From: Bacillus sp. E(2018)
Lineage (GTDB): Bacteria; Bacillota; Bacilli; Bacillales; Fictibacillaceae
Direction: 5' to 3'
DNA length: 64,000 nucleotides
Assembly (NCBI RefSeq): GCF_005503015.1
Contig: NZ_SCOL01000001.1
Location: forward strand, 620,001 to 684,000
Shown: positions 27,882 through 36,402 of the stretch, one piece after another
Layout: each line of letters starts with the position of its first letter
Numbering within the stretch: position 1 is the stretch's first letter
Notes under the pieces: generated by a model
Seen by the model: the letters and a program-made list of their open reading frames with translations, nothing else
Database searches by the model: none
Told to the model about the DNA's origin: nothing
Position numbers and translations under genes: made by a program

Positions 27882-28598
27882 ATGGATACAGAAGCTAAAA
27901 TTCTAGTTGTTGATGATGAAGAAAGAATTCGAAAACTATTAACGATGTATCTAGAACGAGAGAACTACGAAGTTCATGAGGCTGAAAACGGTGAGGACGC
28001 GTTACAGATGGCAGTATCCATCAATTTTGATCTCATCTTACTGGATCTCATGCTTCCAGGTATGGATGGCATTGAGGTTTGTGAGAAATTGAGAGAAAAG
28101 AAAGCGACTCCTGTGATCATGTTAACAGCTAAAGGAGAAGAGCTTAATCGAATAGAAGGATTTGAAGCAGGTACCGACGATTATATCGCGAAGCCGTTCA
28201 GTCCAAGAGAAGTCATACTGCGTGTAAAAGCACTGTTGAGAAGGTCTTCACCGACAAAGTTTCTTCAAACCGAGACGGTTGCAAAAAACGTTGTTGTGTT
28301 CAAGCACCTTACGATCGATCACGATGCTCACCGTGTAACAGCTGGCGGAAAAGAAGTTAACTTAACACCAAAAGAATATGAGTTGTTGTATTACTTAGCG
28401 AAGACACCAGATAAAGTCTATGCGCGCGAACAACTGCTAAAAGATGTATGGAACTATGAATTCTTTGGTGACCTTAGAACAGTTGACACACATGTGAAAA
28501 GACTTAGAGAAAAGCTTAACAAAGTCTCACCCGATGCAGCATCCATGATCGCGACGGTTTGGGGAGTAGGTTATAAATTTGAGGTTGGGAATGAATGA
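27882..28598 (+). CDS. resD: response regulator ResD
   Basis: OmpR-type regulator that activates anaerobic and respiratory genes in low oxygen. The 238-residue product has a receiver domain with the acidic pair in VVDDEER, phospho-acceptor D55 (LILLDLMLPGMDG) and K in IAKPFSP, then a C-terminal winged helix (NLTPKEYELLYYLAKTP, DTHVKRLREKL). I chose ATG 27882 after AGTGGAGGA; a TTG at 27876 is too close to that site. It overlaps resE by 4 bp. Confidence 0.94.
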   Translation: MDTEAKILVVDDEERIRKLLTMYLERENYEVHEAENGEDALQMAVSINFDLILLDLMLPGMDGIEVCEKLREKKATPVIMLTAKGEELNRIEGFEAGTDDYIAKPFSPREVILRVKALLRRSSPTKFLQTETVAKNVVVFKHLTIDHDAHRVTAGGKEVNLTPKEYELLYYLAKTPDKVYAREQLLKDVWNYEFFGDLRTVDTHVKRLREKLNKVSPDAASMIATVWGVGYKFEVGNE

Positions 28599-30394
28599 TC
28601 TGGAGAAGTGTAGTTGGTAAACTTTGGATAACGATACTTTTATTAGTCTCGGTCGTTTTAACCCTTTTGACCATTCTTCTTACGCAGTTCTTTGAATCAT
28701 TTTACGATGACCAAGCCCGAGATCAATTAACGAAGATGGCCGATCGAGTGATGTTGATTATGGAAAGCGATGAGAATAAGGAAGAAGCAATACGCATCAC
28801 AAGTGAAATGGCTGAGGCATATTCCATGTCTATCATGATCATAGACGAAAATCAGGAATCCTTTATGTCTAAGAATTCTTACGATGATGCACCTTATATC
28901 CCTGTTTCTGTTTTCAAAGAGAATGATCAGTTATCAACTGTCGCAGAGAGTGGAAAAAAGATCTACGTAAACGGAGATTTTCCCGTTCTGAATAAAAATG
29001 ATGAGACGATGCAAACGATGATCATCTACGGTGAACCTTATGGATCGGGAGAAAATGCAGGAGCCGTTTACGTCTATCAATCCATCGAGAATGTGGAAAA
29101 GACAACGAATCATACAAAGTATCTCATCTTTTTAGCAGCGGGGATCGCGATCATTTTAACTACGATCTTTGCGTTTTTCTTATCCACACGAATTACGGCA
29201 CCACTAAGAAGGATGAGAGAAGCGGCGACTTCTGTTGCAAAAGGTGAGTTTGATATGAAAGTGCCGATTTTAACGCATGATGAGATCGGCGAACTTGGCA
29301 TGACTTTCAACCGTATGGGCAGACAGTTAAAAAACAACATCACAGCATTGAATCAAGAAAAAGAGCAGTTGACTAGTGTTTTAAGTTCGATGGCTGATGG
29401 TGTGATTACCTTTGATAGAAAAATGAACATACTGGTTACGAATCCTCCCGCTGATCGATTCCTACAGGCATTTTATTATGAATCAGGTATGAAGACAGAG
29501 GTCAACGGAAACGTCCCTGAGACGGTCAAACAGCTCTTTGGACAAGTTGTTGCTCTTGAGAGTGAACAGATGACAGAAATCGCGATACAAGGCCGTTCGT
29601 GGGTAGTTGTGATGACACCGTTGTATGACCAGTCTATGATTCGTGGAGCAGTAGCTGTACTTCGTGATATGACAGAAGAACGGCGAATGGACAAGCTTAG
29701 AGAAGATTTTGTTGCGAATGTTTCACATGAATTGAAAACGCCGATCGCTATGCTTCAAGGATATAGTGAAGCAATCGTAGATGATATCGCAGAATCTGAA
29801 GAAGAGAAGAAAGAGTTAGCAGGAATCATCTTAGACGAATCAAAACGGATGGGAAGACTAGTTAACGAACTTCTCGATCTTGCAAGATTAGAAGCGGGTC
29901 ATATGAAGCTTCACTACAGCTCTCTTCCGATCATTCCTTTTGCAGAACGAATCGTGCGAAAATTTCAAGGTCCAGCAAAAGACAGAGAGATTCAACTAAA
30001 TCTAGAGTTTAAGAAAAATCTCAAAAGTCTGCAAGAGGAGATGGATATCGACCCAGATCGGATTGAACAAGTCTTAACCAATTTGATCGATAATGCCATT
30101 CGTCATACTTCTCAAGGCGGGTTTGTTAACCTGACTGTCGAAGTGAGCGATCAGAACGTGAAGTTTTTTGTTAAAGACAATGGTACGGGTATAAAAGAAG
30201 AAGATCTTCCATTTGTTTTTGAACGTTTTTATAAAGGGGATAAAGCAAGAACAAGAGGAAAATCTGGTGGAACTGGCCTTGGCCTAGCCATCGCAAGAAA
30301 CATTGTAGAAGCGCATGGTGGTCAGATCAGCGTTCACAGCAAGAATAATGAAGGCACCACATTTTCTTTCGTTATTCCGCGAACGTTGAAATAA
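28595..30394 (+). CDS. resE: sensor histidine kinase ResE
   Basis: Membrane sensor partner of ResD. The 599-residue product has two membrane helices (about 10-30 and 178-200) around an outer-face sensing domain, then a HAMP linker (ITAPLRRMREAATSVAKGEFD), a PAS-like domain (LSSMADGVITFDRK), the phospho-acceptor H378 in VSHELKTPIAMLQGYSEA and an ATPase domain with NLIDNAIRHT, DNGTGI and GTGLGLAI. The ATGA overlap with resD implies coupled translation. No terminator was found before the cobalamin riboswitch promoter. Confidence 0.94.
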   Translation: MIWRSVVGKLWITILLLVSVVLTLLTILLTQFFESFYDDQARDQLTKMADRVMLIMESDENKEEAIRITSEMAEAYSMSIMIIDENQESFMSKNSYDDAPYIPVSVFKENDQLSTVAESGKKIYVNGDFPVLNKNDETMQTMIIYGEPYGSGENAGAVYVYQSIENVEKTTNHTKYLIFLAAGIAIILTTIFAFFLSTRITAPLRRMREAATSVAKGEFDMKVPILTHDEIGELGMTFNRMGRQLKNNITALNQEKEQLTSVLSSMADGVITFDRKMNILVTNPPADRFLQAFYYESGMKTEVNGNVPETVKQLFGQVVALESEQMTEIAIQGRSWVVVMTPLYDQSMIRGAVAVLRDMTEERRMDKLREDFVANVSHELKTPIAMLQGYSEAIVDDIAESEEEKKELAGIILDESKRMGRLVNELLDLARLEAGHMKLHYSSLPIIPFAERIVRKFQGPAKDREIQLNLEFKKNLKSLQEEMDIDPDRIEQVLTNLIDNAIRHTSQGGFVNLTVEVSDQNVKFFVKDNGTGIKEEDLPFVFERFYKGDKARTRGKSGGTGLGLAIARNIVEAHGGQISVHSKNNEGTTFSFVIPRTLK

Positions 30395-30457
30395 ATTAGC
30401 AATACGTCCCGATTAATCTTGTTTCATAAGGAACAAAAGCATTTTTTAAAAAAGGAT

Positions 30458-30486
30458 TTCACAAATTTCTCCAATATGTTTATAAT
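30458..30486 (+). promoter_or_regulatory. sigma-A promoter of the cobalamin riboswitch transcript
   Basis: TTCACA (30458-30463) and TATAAT (30481-30486) are separated by 17 bp, 35-40 bp before the aptamer. Confidence 0.7.
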
Positions 30487-30519
30487 AGGAATTGTGATTT
30501 CATAAAAATTTCATACGTG

Positions 30520-30792
30520 TTAAACAGGTGCAGTCCTTTATTGGACGAGCTTAATAGGGAAAACGGTTTGATTCCGTTGCGGTCCCGCCACTGTAATTGT
30601 GAGAATCCTAAAATATCGCCACTGTGAAAACGGGAAGGCGTTAGGAGACGATGATCAAGAGCCAGGAGACCTGCCTGTTTGTTACATGACATGACCTACG
30701 AGGATAGGGGGGTGTTTAACAGTACCGGGACCGGTTGCTGTTTTCTGCCTGTATACTATTAATCTCCTTCGTAGCCGAAGGGGATTTTTTTA
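30520..30792 (+). promoter_or_regulatory. cobalamin riboswitch with terminator platform
   Basis: The aptamer shows the B12-box landmarks: AACAGGTGCAG at the left, GGGAAAACGGT, GTCCCGCCACTGTAA, CGCCACTGTG, GAAGGCG, and GAGCCAGGAGACCTGCCTG closing P1 at about 30685. The expression platform ends in a terminator stem (AATCTCCTTCG / CGAAGGGGATT, 30761-30785) plus T7. CTACGAGGAT at 30696 can pair with the left side of that stem plus its loop (ATCTCCTTCGTAG), giving an antiterminator. High cobalamin would stop transcription of the two transport genes downstream. Confidence 0.9.
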
Positions 30793-30845
30793 GTTGTACG
30801 TGATTTTTTAAGAAAGTATTTTACATATTGTTACTTTTAAGAAAG

Positions 30846-30980
30846 TGGTTGATTTCCGCTCCAGTTGCTTCGCTTTCCGCGGGGCGTGCTGTGAGCCCCC
30901 TTGCCGCGTTGCGCCATAAGGGGGCTCACCTGACCGCTCGTCCCGCAGGAGTCTCGCATCTTCCGCTCCAATCAACTTGA
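30846..30980. repeat. full-length intergenic inverted-repeat element
   Basis: This copy lies between the cobalamin terminator and the first transport gene. It reads GGTTGATTTCCGCTCCAG at the left, a long hairpin GAGCCCCCTTG / AAGGGGGCTC in the middle, ACCTGACCGCTCGTCCCG, and CCGCTCCAATCAACTTG at the right. It is in the same orientation as the copy at 8567 and opposite to those at 9028 and 50709. Confidence 0.85.
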
Positions 30981-31055
30981 TCGAGGAAGTTTTATGAACA
31001 ATAGGTAAAGCAAAAATCATTGAAATAAAGAAAAATATTTGGGAAGAGGTTAATC

Positions 31056-31457
31056 ATGAAAAAATTACTTTTAGTATTAGCGACAATGATGATGATGTTG
31101 GTGGGCTGTGGAACGACTGAAACGAAGGAAACAGCTGATCAACCGAAACAAGAAGAAACGAAAAAAGAGCAAGTAACCGTTCAGATTACAAAAGATAACG
31201 GTAAAGAAAAAGTTACAGAAAAGAAAATTGATATAGCAAAAGATGAAACGATCATGGATGTGATGCAAGATAACTTTAAGATTGAAACACAGTACGATGG
31301 AGCTTTCATAAGTAGTATTGAAGGTGTGGCTGGAAGCGAACAGGACAAAACATCGTGGTTCTTTTCTGTAAACGGAGAAGAAGCGATGAAGGGTGCTAAG
31401 GAGATTACGTTAAAACCTGGCGATGTCGTAGAATTTGATCTTCACAAATATGAATAA
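31056..31457 (+). CDS. DUF4430 lipoprotein, probable cobalamin-binding
   Basis: The 133-residue product has a lipoprotein signal peptide (LLLVLATMMMMLVGCG; lipobox LVGC, Cys 18), a charged KE-rich spacer, and a DUF4430 domain: DETIMDVMQDNFKIE, SSIEGVAGSEQDKTSWFFSVNGEEAMKGA and LKPGDVVEFDLHKY. DUF4430 is the beta domain shared with transcobalamin and intrinsic factor. Together with the cobalamin riboswitch upstream and the ECF component overlapping its end, it is likely a surface-anchored B12 or corrinoid capture protein. ATG 31056 follows GGAAGAGG. The function is inferred from fold and context. Confidence 0.85.
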   Translation: MKKLLLVLATMMMMLVGCGTTETKETADQPKQEETKKEQVTVQITKDNGKEKVTEKKIDIAKDETIMDVMQDNFKIETQYDGAFISSIEGVAGSEQDKTSWFFSVNGEEAMKGAKEITLKPGDVVEFDLHKYE

Positions 31458-31980
31458 ACTGACAGTAAGAAGAATTACGATCATTGCATTACTTGCTGCT
31501 ATTTTAACAGTAGGCAGAATTGCCTTTGCTATGATACCGAATGTTCAGCCGAATACGACCATACTTATTCTTGCTTCATTCGTACTCGGTCCTGCTCAAG
31601 GGCTGTTACTTGCTATCCTTAGTACCATCACAACCAATCTCTTTTTAGGACATGGTCTGTGGACGTTCGGTCAGATGTTTGCATGGGGTCTGATCGCCGT
31701 AATGAGTGCATATCTAGGAAAGTACCGACATAATATACCTTGGTTGTTGCTCCCTATCTATGCTGGGTTCTGTGGCTTTTTGTTTGGTTTCATCATGTCT
31801 GTTCTCTTTGGTGGAATCATCATGCAGAAATTCTGGCCATATTACTTAGCGAGTCTGCCATTCGATCTAAATCATGCGATTGGTAACGTTGTGTTCTTTA
31901 TCGTTCTTTACAAACCACTTCTCTATGTGATGGAAAATTATACGAATAAAGATGGAAGTCAAAAAGCTGCCTTTGAATAG
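31450..31980 (+). CDS. ECF transporter substrate-specific (S) component, probably for cobalamin
   Basis: Integral membrane S component that would bind a vitamin and use the shared EcfA1-A2-T energy module encoded elsewhere. The 176-residue product has about six hydrophobic segments, with an early Ala-rich helix (ITIIALLAAILTVGRIAFAMIPNVQPNT) typical of the group. ATG 31450 overlaps the stop of the lipoprotein gene by 8 bp; a longer frame from 31435 is less likely. Cobalamin as substrate is inferred from the riboswitch and DUF4430 partner, not from a binding-site motif. Confidence 0.85.
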   Translation: MNKLTVRRITIIALLAAILTVGRIAFAMIPNVQPNTTILILASFVLGPAQGLLLAILSTITTNLFLGHGLWTFGQMFAWGLIAVMSAYLGKYRHNIPWLLLPIYAGFCGFLFGFIMSVLFGGIIMQKFWPYYLASLPFDLNHAIGNVVFFIVLYKPLLYVMENYTNKDGSQKAAFE

Positions 31981-31995
31981 GTAGCTTTTTTTCTT
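31961..31995 (+). terminator. rho-independent terminator of the cobalamin transport unit
   Basis: AAAAAGCTGCC and GGTAGCTTTTT form an 11-bp stem (one G-U), then TTCTTT. Confidence 0.85.
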
Positions 31996-32068
31996 TAAAA
32001 ATCGGTTCAAAAAGTTGGAAAGTTGAATAGGATGATAAAGTTGATTTACTTTAACCTAGGAGGACAAA

Positions 32069-32158
32069 ATGCGAGACTATCTGAACCGTTTCTTTGCTGT
32101 GATTTTTTTAATGATGTGCTTAAGCGTCTTATTTATAGGAGGTAAATTGGGAGCATAA
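32069..32158 (+). CDS. 29-residue membrane peptide
   Basis: A short frame that follows an excellent ribosome site (CTAGGAGGA, four bases before the ATG). It encodes MRDYLNRFFAVIFLMMCLSV continued by LFIGGKLGA: a charged N terminus and one hydrophobic stretch of about 17 residues, suited to a single membrane helix. It ends 62 bp before the PHP phosphatase gene. I know of no named family. The strong ribosome site and clean membrane profile support a real gene; the short length argues caution. Confidence 0.55.
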   Translation: MRDYLNRFFAVIFLMMCLSVLFIGGKLGA

Positions 32159-32220
32159 ACACTTGAACGATCATGGATTTCATGGTACATATGGTAAAAC
32201 GTTTTAAAAAGGAGATTAAT

Positions 32221-33033
32221 ATGCTAACAGATTACCATTCTCATCTCGAAAAAGGGACATTGACGATTGATTATCTAAAACAATTTGTAGACACCGCTAA
32301 AGAGAAGGGAATACAAGAGTTTGGGATCTCTGAACACGCTTATCACTTTTATGAAACAAAAAACATCGTATCAAAACCATGGATGGAAGAAAGACGTTAT
32401 TACAAGATGGACGATTATGTAGATCTGTTTAAGCGTGCAGACCAGTTAGGAATGGACGTCCGCATGTCGATTGAAATGGATTATACGCCGGGAAGGCATG
32501 CTGAGATGGAGGCATTTATAAAATCCTATTCATTCGATTATGTAATCGGTTCTGTGCATTGGGTCGATGACTTTGGTATAGACCTTGCAGAATACCGAAA
32601 AGAATGGGATCGTCGCGATCTTTATGAAACGTATCGTTCATACTATGATCAAATTGTAACACTTGCACAATCAAACCTATTCGATATTGTTGGACATATC
32701 GATCTAGTCAAGATCTTTAAATATGTTCCGACTGATCAAGAATTTCTTTTAGAACAGTATGAGCGCATTACAGATGCATTAAAAGATTCAAAAACCTGTG
32801 TAGAGATCTCATCTGCAGGGCTAAGAAAACCTGTAGGACGAATCTATCCAGAACCAGAACTTCTGTCTCTTTGCTATAAAAAGGGGATACCGATCGTACT
32901 CTCTTCAGATGCTCATGAACCGCACCAAGTTGGAGAGAATTATGAGGCGACTATAAAGCTTGCAAAAGAGATCGGTTACAGAAAGCTGATGACTTTTCAG
33001 GATGGGGATAGAAAAGAAGTAGATTTAGGTTAA
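32221..33033 (+). CDS. PHP-domain phosphatase, histidinol-phosphatase-like
   Basis: The 270-residue product shows the PHP metal-binding motifs in order: DYHSHLEKG, GISEHAYHF, YVIGSVHWVDD, IVGHIDLVK and LSSDAHEPHQVG, so the trinuclear metal site is intact. This is the HisJ/HisK type that removes phosphate from histidinol phosphate, though related proteins act on other phosphoesters. No other his gene is nearby, so histidinol phosphate as substrate is only likely. ATG 32221 follows AAAAAGGAGA; an upstream ATG at 32173 has no site. Confidence 0.8.
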   Translation: MLTDYHSHLEKGTLTIDYLKQFVDTAKEKGIQEFGISEHAYHFYETKNIVSKPWMEERRYYKMDDYVDLFKRADQLGMDVRMSIEMDYTPGRHAEMEAFIKSYSFDYVIGSVHWVDDFGIDLAEYRKEWDRRDLYETYRSYYDQIVTLAQSNLFDIVGHIDLVKIFKYVPTDQEFLLEQYERITDALKDSKTCVEISSAGLRKPVGRIYPEPELLSLCYKKGIPIVLSSDAHEPHQVGENYEATIKLAKEIGYRKLMTFQDGDRKEVDLG

Positions 33034-33044
33034 TAAACACATAG

Positions 33045-33080
33045 AAAGCTCTGCAATCTTCATGCAGAGCTTTTTGCTTT
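33045..33080 (+). terminator. rho-independent terminator of the PHP phosphatase gene
   Basis: AAAGCTCTGCA and TGCAGAGCTTT pair perfectly over 11 bp, followed by TTGCTTT. It lies 8 bp before the end of the convergent serA and could also slow transcription from that side. Confidence 0.85.
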
Positions 33081-33087
33081 ATTTATA

Positions 33088-34662
33088 TTATAGATCCAAA
33101 GGTTTGCACACAAGAAGATCCTCGATGCTTCTGAGCTCTTTTTGAGTAGATTCTGGAAGTTGCGTGTCAAAGGTAAGAACCATCATGGCTTCACCGCCAG
33201 CTGATTTACGGCCAACGTGCATCGTAGCGATATTTATGTTGCGTTCTCCTAAAAAAGCTCCTACTTTACCAATAATTCCTGGTGTGTCACGATGTTCGAT
33301 GTAAAGAAGAGATCCTTGTGGTACAAAATCAACCGTATACCCGTTCAACTTGATGATTCGGCCACCAAAACCTTTAACAAGTGTCGCCGAAAGAGTAAAC
33401 GTTGTGTTCAGACCTGTAACTTTTACATGAATGATATTCGGATAACCGTGATCATCTGTCCCATGTTTTTCACCGATTACGATTCCTTGTTCCTTTGCAG
33501 CCACCATACTGTTTACATCATTAACAGGGCGATCCAGTCTCGTTTTTAAGAAGCCACACAAAAAACTGCGAGTAAGTGATGTTGTATCGGTTTCCGATAA
33601 TGATCCGCCATAGCCGATTGAAATCTCTGAAACAGGTTCTTTAAAGAACTGAGTCGTAAACGAACCAAGAAGATTTGAGAAATCATAATAAGCAATTAGT
33701 TTCTCATACGTATCTTTTGATAATGAAGGGAAGTTCACCGCGTGTTTTAAAGGTTGATGTAAAAAATGAGATCGAATCTCATCACTCGCCATATAGGCTA
33801 CATTTTTCTGCGCTTGCACCGTAGATGCCGCGATATGAGGTGTAACGATCACTTTAGGATGATCGACTAAAGAGCGGCTAACGGGCGGTTCTTGTTCGAA
33901 AACGTCAAGAGCGCAGCCAGATAGATGTTCGTTATCTAAGTAGTGTAAAAGAGCTTCCTCATCAATGATGCCTCCACGAGCACAGTTTAAGATAAACGCA
34001 CCTTTTTTAGCATATTTTAAGTTATCAAAATTTAATAGTTTATGGGTATCTTTTGTAAGCGGGGTATGGACGGTGATAACGTCACTCTGTTGGATTAACG
34101 TATCGAGATCTACAGAAGTAACGGATAGTTCTTTTTGTTTTTCTTTCGGAAAATAAGGGTCAAAAACAAGTACGTTCATGGAGAAACTTTTCGCGCGCTT
34201 TGCAAGTTCAGAGCCGATTCTACCCATGCCGACGATACCGAGCGTTTTTTGATAGAGTTCTTGGCCCGTATACTTTTTGCGGTTCCATTCACCTTGTTTT
34301 ACAGATTGATTGGCTTGTGGAATGTTGCGGACGAGTGCCATCATCATGGCCCAAGTGTGTTCCGCTGTTGAAATGGTGTTTCCTTCCGGTGCATTTACGA
34401 CGAGCACACCTCTTTTTGTCGCTGCGTTCAGATCAATATTATCTACTCCAACTCCAGCTCGTGCAATGATCTGAAGTGCGGGCAGATGATTCAATACATC
34501 TTCCGTAATCTTTGTTGCACTTCTTACCATGATTCCTTGAATGTTTTCCGGTTGCGTAACTTCATCAAGTTTTCCGAAGATCAGCTCAACACCTTCAAGT
34601 TTTACTAACGGTTCAACACCTTCACTCGTTATTCCATCACAGACTAATACGGTTGCTGTCAC
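33088..34662 (-). CDS. serA: D-3-phosphoglycerate dehydrogenase
   Basis: First step of serine synthesis: 3-phosphoglycerate to 3-phosphohydroxypyruvate with NAD. The 524-residue product has the NAD-binding domain ([28 protein letters not shown]), the catalytic Arg/Glu/His region ([23 protein letters not shown]), an intervening ASB domain, and a C-terminal ACT domain ([32 protein letters not shown]) for serine feedback. The start is GTG at 34662, with AAGGGGTGG upstream. A possible promoter upstream is TTGTAC-17-TAAATT (reverse strand, about 34709-34737); a Fur-like box lies about 45 bp further upstream, on the side away from the gene. Confidence 0.95.
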   Translation of the reverse strand: MTATVLVCDGITSEGVEPLVKLEGVELIFGKLDEVTQPENIQGIMVRSATKITEDVLNHLPALQIIARAGVGVDNIDLNAATKRGVLVVNAPEGNTISTAEHTWAMMMALVRNIPQANQSVKQGEWNRKKYTGQELYQKTLGIVGMGRIGSELAKRAKSFSMNVLVFDPYFPKEKQKELSVTSVDLDTLIQQSDVITVHTPLTKDTHKLLNFDNLKYAKKGAFILNCARGGIIDEEALLHYLDNEHLSGCALDVFEQEPPVSRSLVDHPKVIVTPHIAASTVQAQKNVAYMASDEIRSHFLHQPLKHAVNFPSLSKDTYEKLIAYYDFSNLLGSFTTQFFKEPVSEISIGYGGSLSETDTTSLTRSFLCGFLKTRLDRPVNDVNSMVAAKEQGIVIGEKHGTDDHGYPNIIHVKVTGLNTTFTLSATLVKGFGGRIIKLNGYTVDFVPQGSLLYIEHRDTPGIIGKVGAFLGERNINIATMHVGRKSAGGEAMMVLTFDTQLPESTQKELRSIEDLLVCKPLDL

Positions 34663-34780
34663 AGTTCCACCCCTTGTCTATCTTTATGAATAGCATCAAT
34701 ATTTTGATAATTTATCACATTCTGACGACAGGTACAACTATGTTTTTTAAGATAGCGGTTTCAAAACATTAGAAAACTAA

Positions 34781-34809
34781 TTGACAATGAGAATCATCCT
34801 TAATAAAAT
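34781..34809 (+). promoter_or_regulatory. sigma-A promoter on the + strand, directed antisense to fer
   Basis: TTGACA (34781-34786), a 17-bp spacer and TAAAAT (34804-34809) make a near-consensus promoter. There is no + strand gene ahead for over 500 bp; a transcript starting near 34816 would run into the reverse complement of fer (34856-35104). The spacer is occupied by the Fur-like box. Confidence 0.6.
34782..34802. promoter_or_regulatory. Fur-box-like operator between serA and fer
   Basis: Two overlapping 7-1-7 units are visible: TGACAAT-G-AGAATCA and TGAGAAT-C-ATCCTTA, the latter differing from its perfect palindrome at 2 positions. Together they span 21 bp, the usual layout of Bacillus Fur boxes. 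The site covers the spacer of the + strand promoter at 34781-34809, where a bound repressor would block it. Confidence 0.55.
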
Positions 34810-34812
34810 AAA

Positions 34813-34842
34813 TAAAAACCCTCTCATATAAGAGGGTTTCAG
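34813..34842 (-). terminator. rho-independent terminator of fer
   Basis: Read on the reverse strand, AAACCCTCTTATATGAGAGG and its partner form a 9-10 bp stem followed by TTTTTATTTATTTT. It starts 14 bp after the fer stop codon. Confidence 0.85.
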
Positions 34843-34855
34843 GTAGGGATTATAA

Positions 34856-35116
<261 letters not shown>

Positions 35117-35346
35117 CTAAGGAATTGAAAAAATACCGACTTACATATTTAACCATTTTAAATTAAGGGTCTACTAATCATATTGTAATAAGTATCCCCC
35201 TACATTTCAATAGAAAATTAGGACCTCGTCATATCTTTTATTCCCAATCTTCCTCTAAATATAACACTTTTACTCTTAAATTTCCTTAAATCTGATAAGA
35301 TAGATTATATGATAAAGTGTGGTGATTTATTATAGATATTTGTCAT

Positions 35347-36402
35347 GTGGTTTTATTAGATATCTTTCAAAAAGTAAACGGTAGTAGAAAAAGCTCAGGC
35401 GTCTATTATATGGTTACAGGGAAGAAAACGGCCCAATCTTTGTCCGACAGTCAATGGTTTGGCATAGAACGTTATTATGCGGCTTTTAAGGGCTTGAGTC
35501 ATGATGCTTTTACTGAATCCATTCGTAGCCTGATAAAAGAAAACTATTTGAAGACTTTAGAAGACCATGTTTACATCCTTACAGAAAAGGGAGAGCAAGT
35601 TCTTCAGTGTGAGAATGATAGGTTATCATTCTTACGTCATTTAAACGGACTAAAATATGCCTCAATCGAGACTTCCTGTTGGCAAGTGATCACGTTATTC
35701 GTACAAGCTCTTTCTAATGCGCTTTACGGTCATTTACATTATTCGCCAATAGTAAGAGATTACTCTGTGATACATAAAGTAAAAACCCTCTTTCCTAGAT
35801 CTGAGTCAGAAAGAAAGAATAATGCGGAAAAACTTTATCGTGAGGTATCTCAGGTACTGGTTGAACATGATACTAAATCAGCTGATCTCTTTGTTAAGAA
35901 ACTGTCTGGCTATAATAGAATCGGCAGTACTTTTGACCAGTTATCACGGACTGAAGGAGCAAGCCAGGAAGAGACAGTCCTTCGTTTTCGGGCAGTCTTA
36001 CATTCACTCATAAACAAAGTCGTTTATGAAAAGAAGAATTATCCCATTCTGCACTCCTTAATCGGTTCCTTTACTGATGCTCCAGCGTTAACTAATTCGG
36101 CATCGCTAACTTTTAGAATGTTAAGCAGCAATAAATCCATAGAAGATATTATGAGTGTTCGGAATCTTAAGATGAGTACACTTGAAGATCATCTGGTTGA
36201 GATCGCTAGAGAAGTTTCTGATTTTTCTTTAGTTCCGTACATCGATCAACAAGAATATTTGAAGGTGAAACACTATTACAACAAAACGAAAGAAACAAGG
36301 CTTCGCCCATTTAAAGATACCTTTCCACATCTGTCTTATTTTCAGATCAGGCTAGTACTCGCAAAAGAGGGTGGTAAACATGCAACTGGAAGCAGCGCTT
36401 AA
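35347..36402 (+). CDS. ypbB: helix-turn-helix protein YpbB, partner of RecQ
   Basis: A roughly 351-residue protein of unknown role encoded directly upstream of recQ in bacilli. The C-terminal part, [37 protein letters not shown], is the helicase-associated helix-turn-helix (HTH_40) type otherwise found at the end of RecQ proteins; the RecQ here lacks it, so the two may work as a split protein. The start is uncertain: GTG 35347 lacks a good ribosome site, whereas GTGGTGAT at 35319-35326 would suit a start near 35329 at an ATT codon. It overlaps recQ by 23 bp. Confidence 0.8.
   Translation: MVLLDIFQKVNGSRKSSGVYYMVTGKKTAQSLSDSQWFGIERYYAAFKGLSHDAFTESIRSLIKENYLKTLEDHVYILTEKGEQVLQCENDRLSFLRHLNGLKYASIETSCWQVITLFVQALSNALYGHLHYSPIVRDYSVIHKVKTLFPRSESERKNNAEKLYREVSQVLVEHDTKSADLFVKKLSGYNRIGSTFDQLSRTEGASQEETVLRFRAVLHSLINKVVYEKKNYPILHSLIGSFTDAPALTNSASLTFRMLSSNKSIEDIMSVRNLKMSTLEDHLVEIAREVSDFSLVPYIDQQEYLKVKHYYNKTKETRLRPFKDTFPHLSYFQIRLVLAKEGGKHATGSSA

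Noticed and set aside
30808..31020. 70-residue reverse-strand frame
   Set aside because: It is the repeat element at 30846 read in reverse, with no ribosome site.
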